Part shown: in pieces, positions 1 through 9,793 of the stretch
Layout of the letters: each line of letters starts with the position of its first letter
Numbering within the stretch: the first letter of the stretch is position 1
Source: Actinomycetota bacterium
Lineage (GTDB): Bacteria > Actinomycetota > Actinomycetes > Nanopelagicales > Nanopelagicaceae
Assembly (NCBI GenBank): GCA_009927575.1
Contig: RFMS01000120.1
Location: 1 to 39,309 of the forward strand
Reading direction: 5' to 3'
Length of the DNA: 39,309 nucleotides
Notes under the pieces: model-generated
Databases searched by the model: none
The model's input: the letters and a program-made list of their open reading frames with translations, nothing else
Told to the model about the DNA's origin: nothing
Translations under genes and position numbers: made by a program

Positions 1-462
1 TTGGCCAGAAGATATAGAACTGTTCTTCAATACTTAACGACCAAAGGTGCAGAAGTGGTTTTTCAACGGCTGCAGCATCAAAGTAGTTCACTTGTGCAAA
101 GAGAACGAAGTTAGTATAAAAACAGACGAACCCGCTAATACTGAGCCAAACTGCGAGAAATCCTCGGGTAGCAGTAAGACCCAACCGAGAATAAGAGCAA
201 CAAGGAGTGCAATGAGAAGGCTTGGGATAATTCGTCGAATACGACGTGAATAGAAGTTCCGTATTTTGAAATTTCCGTTATCAAGCTCGGCAACGATTAT
301 TTGAGTAATAAGAAATCCGGAAATGACAAAGAAGATATCAACGCCAACAAATCCACCCGGTACTAATGATGGAAAAGCATGGAAAGCAATGACACTCAAA
401 ACAGCAATTGCGCGTATCCCGTCGATATCGGGGCGGTAATTACTAGTTTTATGAGAGCGCAC
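1..462 (-). CDS. Acyltransferase family 3 (OatA/WecH-like membrane acyltransferase), 3' end outside window, one apparent frameshift near 110-125
   Basis: N-terminus [44 protein letters not shown] is the classic acyltransferase-3 signature. After the ORF stop at 88, another minus-strand frame continues as [36 protein letters not shown], also typical of the family. Confidence 0.9.
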
Positions 463-525
463 GTGTCATTTTGGCATAATTTAAAAAATCGGTAGGCTTC
501 AGACCTTCCCAAAAGCAACAAATCT

Positions 526-598
526 GCGCTCGTAGCTCAACGGATAGAGCATCTGACTACGGATCAGAAGGTTAGGGGTTCGAATCCCTTCGAGCGCG
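526..598 (+). tRNA. tRNA-Arg (anticodon ACG)
   Basis: Cloverleaf read by eye: acceptor GCGCTCG/CGAGCGC, D-arm AGCTCAACGGATAGAGCA, anticodon stem TCTGA-CTACGGA-TCAGA, T-arm GGGGTTCGAATCCC, discriminator G. Confidence 0.95.
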
Positions 599-622
599 CA
601 CTAGTTGGAAGAAAGGCTTTCA

Positions 623-1216
623 ATGAAAATTCTTGTAGTTGGTTCAACAGGACTTATTGGTTCGTATGTAGCGAAAGCTCTAGAAAAGCATGGGGAAGTT
701 GTTGGAGTTTCTCGTTCCACTGCGATATCAGTGGACGTGAAAGATCCAGCTTCAATTAAAGCTATGTATGAAAAAGTAGGAAAAGTAGATGCGGTTGCTT
801 CGTGCATTGGGAAAGTTGCGTTTAAATCAATAACTGAATTGACCTATGACGAGTATCTGGCTGGCCTGAAAGACAAAGTAATGGGCCAAGTAGAACTTGT
901 GAGAGTAGGTATGGAGTATGTAAATGACGGCGGCTCATTTACTTTGATGACTGGAATTTTGGCGCGAGATCCGATTCCTGCTGGTTCAGTGGCTGCGCTA
1001 GCAAACGGTGCGATTGAATCATTCACCTTGGCAGCGGCTATCGAATTACCGAGAAATTTACGTATTAATACAGTCAGTCCGAACGTGTTAGTGGAAGCAA
1101 CGAGTTATCACTCAGCATTTCCAGGATTCCATCAAGTACCCGCTTCAGTTGTTGCAGATACGTACGTGAAATCAATTATGGGCAAACAGACTGGTCAGGT
1201 TTATAAGCTCGATTAA
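623..1216 (+). CDS. Short-chain dehydrogenase/reductase
   Basis: N-terminal Rossmann-like VVGSTGLIGSYVAKAL; typical SDR length; start at ATG 623 preferred over the upstream start in the ORF track. Confidence 0.8.
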   Translation: MKILVVGSTGLIGSYVAKALEKHGEVVGVSRSTAISVDVKDPASIKAMYEKVGKVDAVASCIGKVAFKSITELTYDEYLAGLKDKVMGQVELVRVGMEYVNDGGSFTLMTGILARDPIPAGSVAALANGAIESFTLAAAIELPRNLRINTVSPNVLVEATSYHSAFPGFHQVPASVVADTYVKSIMGKQTGQVYKLD

Positions 1217-1373
1217 TAGGTAACTCGATTAGCGTGAAATGCGTGGTAATTCGAATGAGAAATCACTGTTAGAATTCACCCTGTAACGCCAGCGCTTGCA
1301 CAATGTCAGCGCCTTGCGAGTCTTAATCACTAATCACCACCGAGACGCGCATCATGTCTCGAATGGAATATGT

Positions 1374-2667
1374 ATGTCTTTTGCTCAACTTGGAGTTAAC
1401 CCTGCAATCGTAAAGTTATTGCAGTCATCTGGAATTACTGAACCTTTCCCGATTCAAACAGCGACTTTGCCTGACGCTATAGGGGCAGAGATATTTTGGG
1501 TCGCGGACAGACGGGATCAGGTAAAACGCTTGCGTTTGGTCTTGCTCTGCTTAGTCGTTTAGCGAATCGACAAGCGAAACCACAACGCCCGCTAGGACTA
1601 ATACTTTCTCCTACTCGCGAACTAGCGATGCAGATCTCTGATGTCATCACACCACTATCTCGCGCAGTGAATTTGAATTCACAAGTTATTGCTGGTGGAT
1701 TGGCATATTCAAAGCAGACTCAAGCGCTCAAGCGCGGAGTTCCTATTTTGGTTGCAACGCCGGACGTTTAATCGATTTGATTGAAAAAGGCCATGTCGAA
1801 CTAGATGCAGTTGAGATTACAGTTCTGGATGAAGCTGATCAGATGGCGGATATGGGATTTTTGCCAGTTGTAAAAGAGATTTTGGATCAGACAAAACCAA
1901 ATGGTCAGCGAATGCTCTTTAGCGCAACACTTGATCGCGACGTCGATTCATTAGTGAAGAAATATTTAAAGAATCCGGTTACACATTCATTGGCAGTGGA
2001 GAAGAAAACAGAAGCAAATATGGCGCACCATGTTTTGGTTATGGAACATGGCCATAAAGATGAAATCACTACTCAGATTGCAGCTCGCGAAGGCAGAACA
2101 ATTTTCTTCGTTCGAACAAAGCATGGCGCGGATAAATTAGCTGAAAAGATGATGAAAGCAGGTGTTCCAGTTGGAGCGCTACATGGTGGCAAAACACAGG
2201 GTCATCGCACACGCGTCTTAGATGCTTTTAGATCTGGAAAAACCAAGGCGTTGGTGGCAACTGATGTAGCCGCTCGCGGAATTCACGTCGATGATGTTTC
2301 GTTAGTAGTACACGTGGATGCGCCGGAAAATCATAAAGATTATTTACATCGAGCTGGTCGAACAGCACGTGCTGGAGCAGTTGGAACCGTTGTTACATTA
2401 GCGACGCATAAGCAGCGAAAAGGCGTTCATGGCCTTACAGCAAGAGCTGGTGTGAAACTTCGTGAAACAGCTGTGCGTCCATTAGATAAAGAATTAGTGA
2501 GAATTACTGGCGCTGTTGAACCATCTGGAATCTCAGTAGAAGTTGCGCCAACACCAAAACGCGAACGCAGTAAACCTGGAAGAAGTTTCCGAGGATCACG
2601 CGCTCGCGGTGGTGGAAAGCATAAGAAACGTCCGAACGATCGCCGTTCGAGAAGTTTTAGGGATTAA
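1374..2667 (+). CDS. DEAD-box RNA helicase (two apparent one-base deletions near 1481 and 1764)
   Basis: MSFAQLGVNPAIVKLLQSSGITEPFPIQ (Q motif), GRGQTGSGKT (motif I), PTRELA (Ia), VLDEADQMADMGF (motif II), FSATL (III), VATDVAARGIHV (V), HRAGRTARAG (VI), basic C-terminal tail. The parts lie in three frames. Confidence 0.95.
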
Positions 2668-3034
2668 TACCAGCAGCTTTTAGCGTTGCTGCGTATGCAG
2701 CTTCAGCAGCCTTATTAGCAGCATCGCGATTAGCGATTGCTGTGTCAACTGCTTTGGCGTAATCAGCAAGTACCGGAGCTGTTTTCTTGTTAGCAGTTCG
2801 GGCTGCAGTTAATGCAGCATCGCGATTCTTTTTTGCCGTTGCAACCGCAGCTGCGTAGGCGGCTTTTGCAGCATTGAAAGCGGCAAGACGAGTTTTCTGT
2901 GCAGCTTTCTGAGTAGCTGCTTGTGCAGCAGTGAGCTTTGTGGTCACCGTTGTTGTATCTGCATGTGCCGTAAGTGCAGAAGTTGAAAGAAGCGCACCGA
3001 CAACAATTGCGGTGAGGGAACGTTTGATTTTCAT
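2657..3034 (-). CDS. Small secreted Ala/Lys-rich helical protein of unknown function
   Basis: ATG at 3034; signal peptide MKIKRSLTAIVVGALLSTSALTAHAD; mature part is Ala/Lys/Asn-rich, e.g. AAFNAAKAAYAAAVATAKKNRDAALTAA. The ORF-track extension to 3136 is upstream of the convincing start. Confidence 0.7.
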   Translation of the reverse strand: MKIKRSLTAIVVGALLSTSALTAHADTTTVTTKLTAAQAATQKAAQKTRLAAFNAAKAAYAAAVATAKKNRDAALTAARTANKKTAPVLADYAKAVDTAIANRDAANKAAEAAYAATLKAAGINP

Positions 3035-3098
3035 TATGAAACCTTTCGCTGAGAAGGCAAATGTAGTTTGGCTTCTTACTATCGGCAAATGAGCGACT

Positions 3099-3723
3099 GT
3101 GAAAGAATTGCCTGTGCGTAAAACTGCCTTAGTCACTGGGTTTGAACCCTTTAATGGTGCAGCGCTAAATCCTTCGCACGAGATAGTCCAAGAATTAGCA
3201 AGAAAGAAATTTGATGACGTTCAACTGATCACAGAAACCTTGCCCTGTGTCTTCAGCACGGCGAGCCAGCTTTTAAGTGGGCTAATAGAGAAAAGTAAAC
3301 CAGACGTAGTTATTGCGTTGGGCCAAGCTGAAGGTCGCAACCAGATCACTCCAGAGAAAATTGCTATCAACCTCGATGATGCGCGAATCGCTGATAATGC
3401 AGGCGAGCAGCGAAAAAACTTGAGAATCATAGAAAACGGCCCAGATGGTTTATTTAGCACGCTACCTATTGATCGAATTGTTTCAGAAATAAGTAGCTAC
3501 CGGAATTCCGGTGGGAACTTCTTTTACCGCTGGAACTTTCTTATGCAATAACGTTTTCTATTCAATGCAATATCTACTTCAAAGTTCCTCGACACTTTCT
3601 GGATTTATTCATGTGCCGCTTATGAGTGAACAGGCAGATGATTTTCCAGGATTGCCAACTATGGATTTAGAGAAGATGGTTGAAGCAATCTCGATCGCAA
3701 TCACGGTAGCGTGTCACTCATGA
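3099..3723 (+). CDS. pcp: Pyrrolidone-carboxylate (pyroglutamyl) peptidase I, one apparent one-base insertion near 3500
   Basis: LVTGFEPFNGAALNPS; TPEKIAINLDDARIADN (catalytic Glu region); AGTFLCNNVFY (catalytic Cys); GFIHVPL (catalytic His). Frame changes at taccggaattccg; reading tacgga restores SSYGIPVGTSFTAGTFLCN. Confidence 0.93.
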
Positions 3724-4726
3724 CCATACGTTGGGCTGTTGTTGCCACTGGCGGTATGGCGCGTGCCATGGTTGAAGATTTTCATCTCATTTCCGATGCA
3801 GAGATAAAAGTTATTGTTTCAAGAACTCAGGCTCGCGCAGATGAAGCGGCTCGTGAATGGAATATTGCAGAAGGAAGTTCTGACTACGATTCAGTTCTCA
3901 AACGCTCAGATATTGATGCGGTGTATATCGCGACACCACATGTCTTTCATTTCGAGCAGTCGAAGCGTGCTCTCGAAGCAGGCAAGCACGTATTAGTGGA
4001 AAAACCGATCACCATGAACGCTAATGAAGCGCGAGAGTTACAGACAATTGCAAAGGCTTCCGGTAAATTTTTGATGGAAGCAATGTGGATGGTATTTAGC
4101 CCGGCGATTGTTGAAGCGCTACTTCTCGCAAAATCTGGCGCGCTAGGAACAGTGACATTCGTCGAAGCAAATTTTGGCGTGGCATTCGATTTCGATCGAA
4201 GCAAGGCAGCGACGAACCGTTTATGGAATAGAAAGCTAGGTGGCGGAACCTTGCTCGATCAAGGTATTTATCCGATTTCATTGGCCCACGAACTATTCGG
4301 CAAACCTATTGAATCCCATGTTCGGGGCGATATCGGGGAAACTGATATCGATATTGAAGCAGCAATGGTGCTTGAGTTTGCAGGAGGTGAGCGAGCTGCG
4401 CTTTCATCATCGATGCGAAACCACACACCGCTCAACGCTTCGATTAGTGGAGATAAAGGATTTATAGAGATTGAAAGTCCATTTTGGGCCCACCTGCGAT
4501 TAGAAAATTGACGCGCGATCCAAAAACGCAACGAATTCTTACTGATGAACGAGAAGAATTTATAAAAGAAGGCAATGGCTATGTTCCGATGTTGCGAGAA
4601 GTACATCGGGCTATAAAGTCTGGAGCAACGGAACACCCTATGAGAACTCTCGATCAATCAATATCTGTAATGGAAAATATTGATGGATTACTTGCAGATA
4701 TTCGACGCACTAATGGGAAACCGTAG
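3720..4726 (+). CDS. Gfo/Idh/MocA-family oxidoreductase (one apparent C deletion near 4490)
   Basis: IRWAVVATGGMARAMVEDF, YIATPHVFHFEQSKRALEAGKHVLVEKPIT, GGGTLLDQGIYPI. An extra C in tgggccc-acctgcg joins SPFWA to PPAIRKLTRDP in the next frame. ATG overlaps the pcp stop (ATGA). Confidence 0.92.
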
Positions 4727-4741
4727 AAAGAAAATGAAGTC

Positions 4742-7437
4742 GTGAGCACTCGAGCAATAGATCGTTATGCATATGCTCATGATGCATCTCATTACTTACT
4801 CATTCCAAACGAAGTTATTAAGGCTGAAGACACCGATCACGTTGAGAGAAAATTACGCGAAGCTTTTGCATCTGGCGTGCCGATCACATTCCGTTCCGGT
4901 GGAACAAGTTTGAGTGGTCAAGCCGTAACCGACTCATTAATGATTGATACTCGAGCGCATTTTAAAAAGATTGAAGTTCTTGATAACGGTGCTCGAGTTC
5001 GAGTTCAACCTGGCGCAACTGTAAGAGAGGTAAATACTCGACTAGCGCGATTTGGTTACAAATTAGGTCCAGATCCAGCAAGTGAAGCTGCTTGCACCAT
5101 TGGTGGAGTTATTGCAAATAATTCAAGCGGCATGGTCTGCGGTACCGAGTTCAATACGTATAAGACTTTAGAGTCCGTGGTTCTGGTTTTCGCTAACGGA
5201 GCACGAATTAATACCGCAGATAAAGATGCCGATAATCAGCTGAAATCAAAGCTTCCTGAGCTGTACGAAATGATGGTGCGGTTAAGAGATCGCATCCACT
5301 CACAACCTCATGTTGTAGAAGAGATCAAACGCCAGTTCTCTATTAAGAACACTATGGGATACGGAGTAAACGCCTTTCTCGACTTCACGTCACCAATCGA
5401 CATCATCACTCATCTGATTATTGGAAGCGAAGGAACACTTGCATTTGTCGCTGAGGCAACTTTTCGAACAGTCCCCATCAAACCGCATGTGGCTACTTCA
5501 CTTCTCGTTTTTGATTCGCTCCAACAAGCCACATTTTCATTATCGCAATTAGTTGAATCAGGTTTAGCAGCAATTGAACTTTTGGATTCCACATCATTAA
5601 AAGTTGCTCAACTCGATCCAAAAGCGCCTAGTGAACTACAAGATATTCAAGTCAAGAGCCACTCAGCGCTTCTGGTTGAGTTCCAGGAACTTAATCAAGA
5701 AACGTTGAAGGCAAGAATTGATGGTGCGCAGGAATTACTAAGAAAAACTTACTGTGTCAAACCATCCACAATTTCATGAAGGCTCGAAAGTTCGAGGCGA
5801 TCTGTGGCATATTCGTAAAGGGTTATATGCAACTGTTGCTGGGAATCGACCATCAGGTACGACTGCGTTGTTAGAGGATGTTGCTGTTCCACTTCCACGC
5901 CTGGCAGAGACCTGTGGTTCACTTGTAGATCTTTTTACTAAACATAACTATCAAGAAAGCGTAATTTTCGGACACGCGAAAGATGGAAATATCCACTTCC
6001 TTCTTAACGAACGCTTCGATGACAAACTTTCCTTAGCAAGATATTCCAAATTCACTGACGATATGGTCGAACTTGTACTTGGAAATGGTGGAACGTAAAG
6101 GCAGAACACGGAACTGGACGCATCATGGCGCCATTTGTAAGGCGTCAATACGGTGAAGAAATCTATGCAATTATGCGGGAAATCAAAGCAATTTTCGATC
6201 CTCGAAATATCTTGAATCCAGGCATCATGATTTCAGATGACTCAGAGCTGCATGTAAAGAATTTGAAATCCGTACCATCAATCGAGAAAGAAGTTGATCG
6301 ATGCGTTGAGTGCGGATATTGCGAACCAGTATGTCCGAGCAAGAACATCACCTTGACACCAAGACAGCGAATCGTGCTTCGCAGGGAATTGGTGAGTGCT
6401 CAGCAAAGAGGAGATGTAAAACTACAACGAGAGATTGAGCGAGATTATTCTTACGATGGAGTTGACACTTGTGCCGTAGATGGCATGTGCCAGGTTGCAT
6501 GTCCGGTACTCATTAACACTGGTGATTTAGTCCGCCGGTTACGTGATGAACAGGCAGCTGTAGGAGAAAAGGCTGTGTGGACCTTATTAAGCAAACAGTG
6601 GAGCTACGGAACTCAATTACTTGGCTCACTTATTTCATTGGCACATAAAGTTCCAACTCTGAGTGCGCTCGTTTTGAATTCTCTTAGGAAAATATCGGCC
6701 AAGGTCCCCTTAATTAATACGGAAATAATTTCTGGAGGAAAAGCACGAACGGGCTTAAGAAATCCCCACGCAACAGTTGTGTATTTCCCTTCGTGCACGA
6801 GTTCGATTTTTGGTGGCTCAACTCCTGATGCCTTTCTTGAGTTATGTCAGAAAGCCGGAGTAACCGTAAAAATTCCAAAGGAGATCGCTGGCGCATGTTG
6901 TGGAACGCCATGGAAATCTAAAGGGATGAACGATGGATACCGTTCAATGCGAGCTCAAACTGGCGAACTATTAAATAAGTTGACTAAAGATGGTGCGCTT
7001 CCCATTGTGAGTGATAGTTCCTCGTGCACGCAGGGCTTAGGTGAAATTAATTCAGAGTACAAAGTTATTGATGTGGTGACATTTACTCTCACTACGTTAG
7101 TGCCGGCGCTAAAACTGCGAAAAATAGGGCTTTGGCGCTCCATCCCACCTGCTCTTCAACTCAGCTTGGAATTAACGATGATTTAGTTGCACTCGGAAAG
7201 GCAATTTCAGAGAACGTATATGTCCCTGATGCGTGGAGTTGCTGCGCTTATGCCGGAGATCGCGGAGCGATTCATCCAGAACTCACTGAGTCTGCGACGC
7301 GAGCCGAAGCCGACGAAATTAAATCTCAACAATTTGATCGGTATGCATCCTGCAATCGAACCTGTGAAATTGGTATGTCACAAAGTACGGGGAAGAATTA
7401 TCAGCACATCATTGAATTAGTAAACGAACTGTCATAG
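4742..7437 (+). CDS. FAD-linked oxidase with C-terminal 4Fe-4S/CCG domains (D-lactate/glycolate dehydrogenase-like), three apparent frameshifts
   Basis: FAD-4 domain: FRSGGTSLSGQAVTDSLMID, GGVIANNSSGMVCGT; HIRKGLYATVAGNRPSGTTALLEDVAVP; KAEHGTGRIMAPFV; Fe-S: CVECGYCEPVCPSKNITLTPRQR, CAVDGMCQVACPV; CCG: FPSCTSSIFGG, GACCGTPWKSKG, HPTCSSTQLG, CCAYAGDRG. Frame changes near 5746, 6091, 7127. Confidence 0.9.
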
Positions 7438-7446
7438 CCTCGCGAA

Positions 7447-8106
7447 ATGAAATATCAGCCAGAACGAATACCAATCGACGATGCGTTAAAACGCGGCAGA
7501 GCTTTCCATGAATTGATGGAAGGTCGACGAAGTGTTCGAATGTTCTCGGATGAGCAAGTACCTCGTGAATGTATAGAGATTGCGGTCGCAACAGCAAATA
7601 CTGCTCCGAGCGGAGCGCATCAACAACCATGGACTTTTTGTGCGACAAACGATCCTGAGATAAAACACGAGATCAGATTGGCTGCAGAGAAAGAAGAACG
7701 AGAAAATTACGAAGGCGGGCGGTTACCACCTGCCTGGCGAGAAGCGCTCGCGCCGATTGGGACAAATTCTGATAAGAGTTATCTCGATGTGGTCTCATGG
7801 ATTGTTGTTGTCTTTGCTCAAAAATCAACACCGATGCCGGATGGTTCGCTTCGTAAGAATTATTATGTGAGCGAATCTGTAGGTATCGCGTGTGGGTTAT
7901 TTATCGCAAGTTTGCATTCACAAGGTTTAGCGACTCTTACACATACGCCAAATCCCATGGGTTTTCTCAATGAGATTTTTGATAGACCTTCGACAGAACG
8001 GCCTTACATTCTCTTTCCCATCGGATATCCCGCAAAAGATTGCGTAGTTCCTGATCTCACCCGCAAAAGCGTCGATGACGTATTGCTTGAATTTAAGCGT
8101 AAATAG
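7447..8106 (+). CDS. Nitroreductase-fold flavoprotein, iodotyrosine deiodinase (IYD)-like
   Basis: RRSVRMFSDEQVPRECIEIAVATANTAPSGAHQQPWTF, EERENYEGGRLPPAWREALAPIGTNSDKSYLDVV, NYYVSESVGIACGLFIASLHSQGL, FPIGYPAKDCVVPDLTRKSVDDVL. These closely match the IYD subfamily as I recall it. Confidence 0.85.
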   Translation: MKYQPERIPIDDALKRGRAFHELMEGRRSVRMFSDEQVPRECIEIAVATANTAPSGAHQQPWTFCATNDPEIKHEIRLAAEKEERENYEGGRLPPAWREALAPIGTNSDKSYLDVVSWIVVVFAQKSTPMPDGSLRKNYYVSESVGIACGLFIASLHSQGLATLTHTPNPMGFLNEIFDRPSTERPYILFPIGYPAKDCVVPDLTRKSVDDVLLEFKRK

Positions 8107-8122
8107 CTGAAAAACTCAGGGG

Positions 8123-8950
8123 TTAGCGGAGAAAGAGCGCTGTTAATCGTTTCGTGGTGAAGAACAATCCAAGGCAAATCATCGCAACGAAGTAGAGAAT
8201 ATGTATCAGTGTTGCAATACCTACCTGTCCTAACATGATGCCACGAACAAGTGAAATCGCGTGCCACAGTGGTAAGGCTTGGATAATCCATTGAATAAAT
8301 TGCGGATACACAGAGATAGGAAAGAAAGAACCAGAAAAGAGAAACATTGGCAACATAAAAATATTGATCATGTTCATCTGTTGATAGGACTTCATGTACG
8401 ACGTGATGGCCATACCAAATGAAGCAAAACCAAAAGCGATTAATACTGCGGCAGGGATAGCGAGAAGCCCCCACCAACTAGTTACTAAACCTAACGGTGT
8501 AACAACGGCCATGAAACCGAGTGCATAAATCAAACCACGAAAGAGCGCCCAAGCAATTTCACCTAATGCAACATCAAGAGCGCCAAGTGAAGTTGCGAGC
8601 ATTGATTGATAGAGCTTACTTTCGTTAATTTTCCAGAATACGTTCCACGTAGAGTCATACACTGCGCCATTCATAGCGCTCGTTGCTAAAAGGCCAGGAG
8701 CAATATAGGCAGCATACGAAATAGTTTGACCGTTGCTTGTCATTCCACCAATAAGAGAGCCCACACCAAAACCAAAAGAGAAGAGAAAGAGAACGGGCTC
8801 AAGAAAACCACTCAACACGATAATCCATGTCGAAGATTTGAACGCTAACCAACTGCGTTCAAGTGGACTGTTAACTCGACCAGCAAAATACTTCTCAAGC
8901 GGCTTGCCGATTCGACTTTCGGCGATAGCAACTGCGCTTTTAGTAATCAT
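8123..8950 (-). CDS. ABC-2 type exporter permease (NodJ/DrrB-like)
   Basis: Multi-TM ABC-2 permease, PGLLATSAMNGAVYDSTWNVFWK, MLPMFLFSGSFFPISVYPQFIQWIIQALPLWHAISLVRG. Confidence 0.9.
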   Translation of the reverse strand: MITKSAVAIAESRIGKPLEKYFAGRVNSPLERSWLAFKSSTWIIVLSGFLEPVLFLFSFGFGVGSLIGGMTSNGQTISYAAYIAPGLLATSAMNGAVYDSTWNVFWKINESKLYQSMLATSLGALDVALGEIAWALFRGLIYALGFMAVVTPLGLVTSWWGLLAIPAAVLIAFGFASFGMAITSYMKSYQQMNMINIFMLPMFLFSGSFFPISVYPQFIQWIIQALPLWHAISLVRGIMLGQVGIATLIHILYFVAMICLGLFFTTKRLTALFLR

Positions 8951-9793
8951 TTAGCGAGCCGATTCGTATATGCGTTTTGAGCGGCACGGATACCGATAAC
9001 CAAAATAATGGCGAGGAATGAAATGTGAATGGCAAGCATTTGCCCGGAAATAGAGTGCCCATAGGTGAAATATCGGCCTAATTCAGTGGCATGCCAGAGC
9101 GGTGAGATCCATCCAATTGGTTGAAGGAATATCGGCATTGTTGAGAGTGGGGTAGAAAGTTCCGGAGAATAAAAATAGCGGCATGATGATAAAACGACCG
9201 AGAATTGAGAAGAAGAAATCTTCCTTTACTACTTTTCCTGCGATTGCCAACATCATCGCACCGAATGCCGCACCGGCAAACATCGCAACCGCAATTGCTA
9301 ACCACGCGGTTCCAGCTTTTAATGCGCCAAAGAAAAAGAGAAGAATCCAATAAATAGCGACAGTAAAAGCAACGCGAACCAAAGCCGCAATATAGACGCC
9401 ATTAGCAATCTGCTTTCCGGTGAGAGGAGTCGCATTCATCGCGAAAAAATTCTTATTCCATTTGAATCCTTGAAGCGTTGGCATCACCACTTCATCAATT
9501 GCACCTTGAATAGCAGTACTTGCTAAAAGTGCTGGTCCAAGGAAAGTTAGATAAGGGACGCCATCAACGCCGCGCGATCCTTGATTTGCATCAACAAGAG
9601 AGCCGATTCCTACTCCAACAGAAAGTAAATAAAGAAGTGGGTTGGCAATTGCTTGCGTAATAATCCCGTTAAGCCACTTAGCCATATGTTTAAAACGGGA
9701 TTCACTGACAAATAGCGCGCCAAATCGATGTATTCGTTTTGTGTCAACGAGAGTGAGTGAACCTTTTCTCGTCCGTTCGTAGATAGACATCAC
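8947..9793 (-). CDS. ABC-2 type exporter permease, one apparent frameshift near 9140
   Basis: GPALLASTAIQGAIDEVVMPTLQGFKW, MPLFLFSGTFYP; the other frame continues MPIFLQPIGWISPLWHATELGRY. Stop overlaps start of the next permease (ATGA). Confidence 0.88.

Noticed and set aside
47-253. Small plus-strand ORF (68 aa) and many other short ORFs in the track antisense to conserved genes
   Set aside because: They lie opposite clearly conserved coding sequence, with no domain or start-site support.
1496-7437. Programmed ribosomal frameshifting in several genes
   Set aside because: Too many unrelated genes, no shared slippery heptamer plus structure, and most repairs are homopolymer length changes; sequence error is simpler.
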